Below are positions 60,752 to 64,000 of a stretch of DNA of 64,000 nt, piece by piece. A model generated the notes under the pieces. The model made no database searches, was not told the origin of the DNA, and saw only the letters and a list, made by a program, of their open reading frames with translations. The stretch comes from Dactylis glomerata. Lineage: Eukaryota > Streptophyta > Magnoliopsida > Poales > Poaceae. Made by a program: the position numbers and the translations under genes. The stretch covers positions 2,288,212-2,352,211 of the forward strand of contig QXEO01000464.1 in assembly GCA_007115705.1 (NCBI GenBank), given 5' to 3'. The stretch's first letter is position 1. Each line of letters opens with the position of its first letter.

Positions 60752-63700
60752 TGTAACGACCCAGGAAAATCTCCCAATATTAGAATTGCTTGTTATTTTC
60801 TTTTTCGTGTCATGCATCATCATGCATATCTCACTTTGCATGTTTTTGTGAAATCTAAAATTATTTGGCATAAAAATTATTTTTGTTTTGCTCGTGTGGT
60901 TTTATATAGAATCCTCCCTTCCTATTCTTATTTGGAAATTGAAAAGTACAAATCATATTATTTGCAAACTATAAAAAAAAGGTTTCCCCTCTAGTTCTCT
61001 TCCATCCTTTGTCTCTCTTTTTCTATCTCTCTCTTTTAATTCTTTGTTGTTGTAACGGTGGCCTTTTCTGTTCTTGGTTCAGTCAAACTCGGGTCCATCG
61101 TTCCTCTCCTTCGAAGCGAAACGGTACCCTCTCCTTATTCTTGTCGTCTTCTCCACACAGAGGGAGCACGCACCACGCATCACCTCCTTTTCCCCTCTGC
61201 TTCAACCTCTCTCCTCTACCCTTTAATCCCCTCCAAACCAAAGGCCTTGCAAACCCTAGCCGTCCTCCCTCTGCGCCGCCACCACTCTTCTCCCATCTTC
61301 TGCTTCTTCTTATATGCAAGCATCTGAGCGAGAAAGGAAACCAAAGACCACCGCCACCATGGTCGATGATGCACCATCATTTCAGTGAACCGAACGCCAA
61401 GCCGAATCCTCCAGAACTTCCGCGTCACCGTCAGGAACGTCCCAGCCAGAGGAATCGTCCTGGGACACCCAAGATCGATGACATGGCCCTCTTCTTCCCA
61501 TCAGGTCGCCAGCGAAATCCGGCCAGTCCGGACCTCTTCCGGCTTCCCCGAGCAGATGGACTTCCTCCTGGTGAGCATCCAAATCTTTTCCTCCATCTAC
61601 TTGTCCTGGTTGCTTGCTTTGGACTCTGCATGTTCTGACTGATGTCGTTGCTGGCCATGGTCGACCTCCGACTGAACTCAAGCTTGTGCTCCTGCAGCCA
61701 TGCGGCCATGTCATCCTCGTCAAGTAGCGCATGCGCGACTGCCTCTGCCTCTGCCAAGTGCGTGCATGCATCACCATCGTCGCCTGCCCAGCTCGTGCTT
61801 GGCATCTGCTATGTCACCTCACTGCTGTTCCCATGTGCTGCGCTTTCTGAATCCAAGCTGTGGCCTTGTCCAGCTCAAAACGTCCGGGTGCTACATCTTG
61901 ACAACAACCACAAGGTAGCCTGGTGGTTCGTCCTCCTGTCTTGTCTCCAAGATCGATTCTTGATTCGATGAATGAATCAGTCTTTTTCACTATGTTTTTG
62001 TTTAGATCTCGTGGTCAAAGCTGCTTCAAGTGACGCCGAAGCTATCATCAAACAAGATCTGCTCTCTAGCCCGTCCGGTGTGTTTCTTTGTTTCGATCTG
62101 CAGGTTCAAGTTCGATCGCTGGTATTCACGATTAATCCAACCTTTTTTCTTTTCTTTTTAGACCTGGCACCCCTGTTGGGCCTCGGCCCAGATCTAGCCA
62201 GAGCAGTCCATCGTCGGCAAGCGACAGTTACTATCCGCTGCTTTTTGTCTCAGGTCCGGCCCAGTTCAGCCTTACCACTTATTTCTCTGTTTTCTGAAAA
62301 ATTCCTGCAAGTATGTTAAACTTGCAAAGCTAATATCTTTCAAATGGTAACTCTAAATAAAACATATTTTATATGAAACTTTATCAGAAAAATGTGACTA
62401 TTCTGAATTTGTCATCCATATGCTTGTTTGCATATCGCATCATGTCATGCCGTGATAGTTTGCATTACAACTATTAAGTAACCTATGAAGTAATTGTGAG
62501 ATACCAATTATGGTTTCACCACTTCATTTAATTTTGTGTAGATCACCCATGCTTTTCTTTGCCATGTTAATCAACATATAATTTTGCCATGTAGTAAAAT
62601 AACTTGAACCATATATGTGTGTGTGCCGGAATTTCTATTTCGCTTAATCTTGGATAAGTTGCATTGCATCATATTTGCCATGTCATGCATACATGCTTCA
62701 CATGATCATGCTGATTCTTTTACCGTAGTAGTAAGTTTTGCATCCGTTGTTTGCTGTAGCGATTTGCTTCTTCTCGGATAAGACGTTTCGTGGTGATGTG
62801 AGCAATGACAAGTTCTTTGGGTGTTCTTCAACCATCCTTTCAGGCGAGCCCTTTTCTCTCTACCCATTTAATACTTTTGCTCTCACTAGCTCTATATTCT
62901 AGCCTTGTGTCACGATGCTTTATTCGAGTCACGTGGCCTATCCACCTGTTTAACCAAAGCAAAACCTTAGAACCTTCCATTCATCCGATTAACCGTGGCT
63001 TGTTGTTGAGTTGGCCTTGCGAGTCGTAGGCATATTTAGGTTGTTTCAAGTGGTGTTATCTTATCGGGTTGGGAAAGTTATCACATGCTTTACTTGTGTT
63101 ATCTATATGTGTTGTTGGAGACATTCACAGCTTACTTTAATGTTATATTAAAATTGAATTAAGCAGAGGCATCGGTGAGTCATTTTGCCAGTTCTCCGAC
63201 GGCTCACTTGTGTCCCCTAGGACCCCGAGATCGCATGAACTATTCTGAGACTGAGCACTCTAACCAGGCGTGGGTACGTTTACGGGCCTCCCCTCGATCA
63301 CTGCCAGAATCTACATACTTGTCCAGTGGCCACAACTAGTTCGCAGTGTTTCTATTTGGTTCTTGTCGAGCGTGCAACTCTTGTTTCTTATGGTCCGATT
63401 TTACTTTGGGGGAAGCCCAGTGAGCCTTGTAACCCCTTGTTTCTACATGCTCGTGTAGGTGCAGGATGATTGCAGGTGGGCACCCTCCCCAGAGAGAGGT
63501 TCTAGCCCATTATGTAGCACCGACGCAAACAGCTAAGTCCGTTCGGATCTTTGGCCGGACTCTCGATACAGGTTCAACTTAGTTAGGTGGTTCATAGACT
63601 TGTTTGTAGTGAAGGAGAGTGTGAGTCGTGACCTCCTGCTGGCACACCATCGGAAGTGTGCTTCATCATGTGGCATTAAGGGGTGATCGTGCGTTTGGGT

Positions 63701-64000
63701 ACATTTGGGCACCCCTGCAGGGTTAAATCTTTTCAAAAAGCCATGTCCGCGGTTATGGACGACTTGGAGCTGTACTACTCGATCATAGAACAACTTGCAC
63801 CTGCTATTTCAATATTAATAAACTTGTGTAGTAAGCTAGCACAACTACAACAATAAACCTGCTATAAAACTTGGTAACCATGTGAGTGCCTTTGATACTT
63901 GCTTCTTCGTTTGGTCATGAGGAGGTGATTCATCGGTTGGGTTATGTTTGGTGTTAGTTTCTAGTTGTTTACATTTATGCGCTCTCTTACCTGATTCTAC
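60752..64000 (+). mobile_element. 5' LTR region of another retrotransposon (runs off the window)
   Basis: TGTAACGACCCAGG begins exactly where LTR 3 is broken, with TACAC (60747-60751) as candidate TSD. The following 3.2 kb has LTR-like character: a CT-rich and GC-rich transcribed-type region (61000-62300, TATA-like CTTATATGC near 61312), then AT-rich sequence, then a module at 63734-63776 (GCCATGTCCGCGGTTATGGA...TTGGAGCTGTACT) resembling one found about 620 bp from the LTR 3' end in the LARD elements. No PBS is reached, so the LTR probably ends a few hundred bases beyond 64000. Frames at 61009-62319 overlap on both strands and are not convincing genes. Confidence 0.6.

Noticed and set aside
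61009..62319. Possible host gene with exon-like segments
   Set aside because: It lies inside an LTR that starts at 60752; frames on both strands are similar in length and no domain was recognised.
1..64000. CRISPR arrays, bacterial operons, phage genes
   Set aside because: No short regularly spaced repeats with unique spacers and no prokaryotic gene organisation; all repeats are explained by eukaryotic transposons.

Overview
This is an intergenic block of a large, repeat-rich grass genome. It is most likely Triticeae (wheat, Aegilops, barley or rye type), judged from the kinds of LTR retrotransposon present, the depth of nesting and a CACTA element built on CACTAGTGG/GCGCCACGCATA repeats. 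I found no intact cellular protein gene, tRNA or rRNA gene. Almost everything can be read as transposons inside transposons, and most boundaries could be fixed by target-site duplications (TSDs), LTR ends (TG...CA), primer-binding sites (PBS) and polypurine tracts (PPT).

Layout. 1-~2050: unassigned, partly AT-rich sequence. ~2050-3365: LTR end, PBS and leader/gag remnant of a plus-strand Gypsy element. 3366-6100: LTR-like sequence carrying an intact Cassandra TRIM (3894-4630, TSD CCGAG), a miniature retroelement with a 5S rRNA-derived domain in each LTR. 6101-6437: LTR of family B. 6438-24478: three nested copies of an Athila-like Gypsy family A. A0 (minus, fragment) contains A1 (minus, 7647-23474, TSD AAAGC), which contains A2 (plus, 13238-21912, TSD ACGGC) inserted exactly in A1's PBS. 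24479-36290: 5' part of a family B Gypsy element (LTR, PBS, broken gag). It is split by element C (25604-34711, TSD GACCA), a mosaic relative of family A that carries a 2.0-kb Helitron (27665-29672).

36291-60751: a minus-strand LARD-like family (about 4.27-kb LTRs, about 1.43-kb internal domain without coding capacity) in the tandem order LTR-internal-LTR-internal-LTR. The middle LTR is split by a non-autonomous CACTA transposon (45968-58343, TSD AAT). That CACTA is split by a second, very young LARD-like element (46276-56365, TSD ACGCA, LTRs differing at only about 30 positions in 4.34 kb by eye). The CACTA also holds a 0.9-kb alternating purine-pyrimidine tract and a 5S/Cassandra-like fragment. 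60752-64000: 5' part of the LTR of yet another element, cut by the window end.

How the parts work together: almost all elements here lack their own polymerase. Family A and C carry only gag-type frames; the LARD, Cassandra, Helitron and CACTA carry no recognisable transposition protein. All would depend on partners elsewhere in the genome. The clearest time order is: B and A family elements, then C and the LARD array, then the CACTA, then the young LARD-like copy. Family names other than Cassandra are deliberately not assigned, because they would need a repeat-library search.
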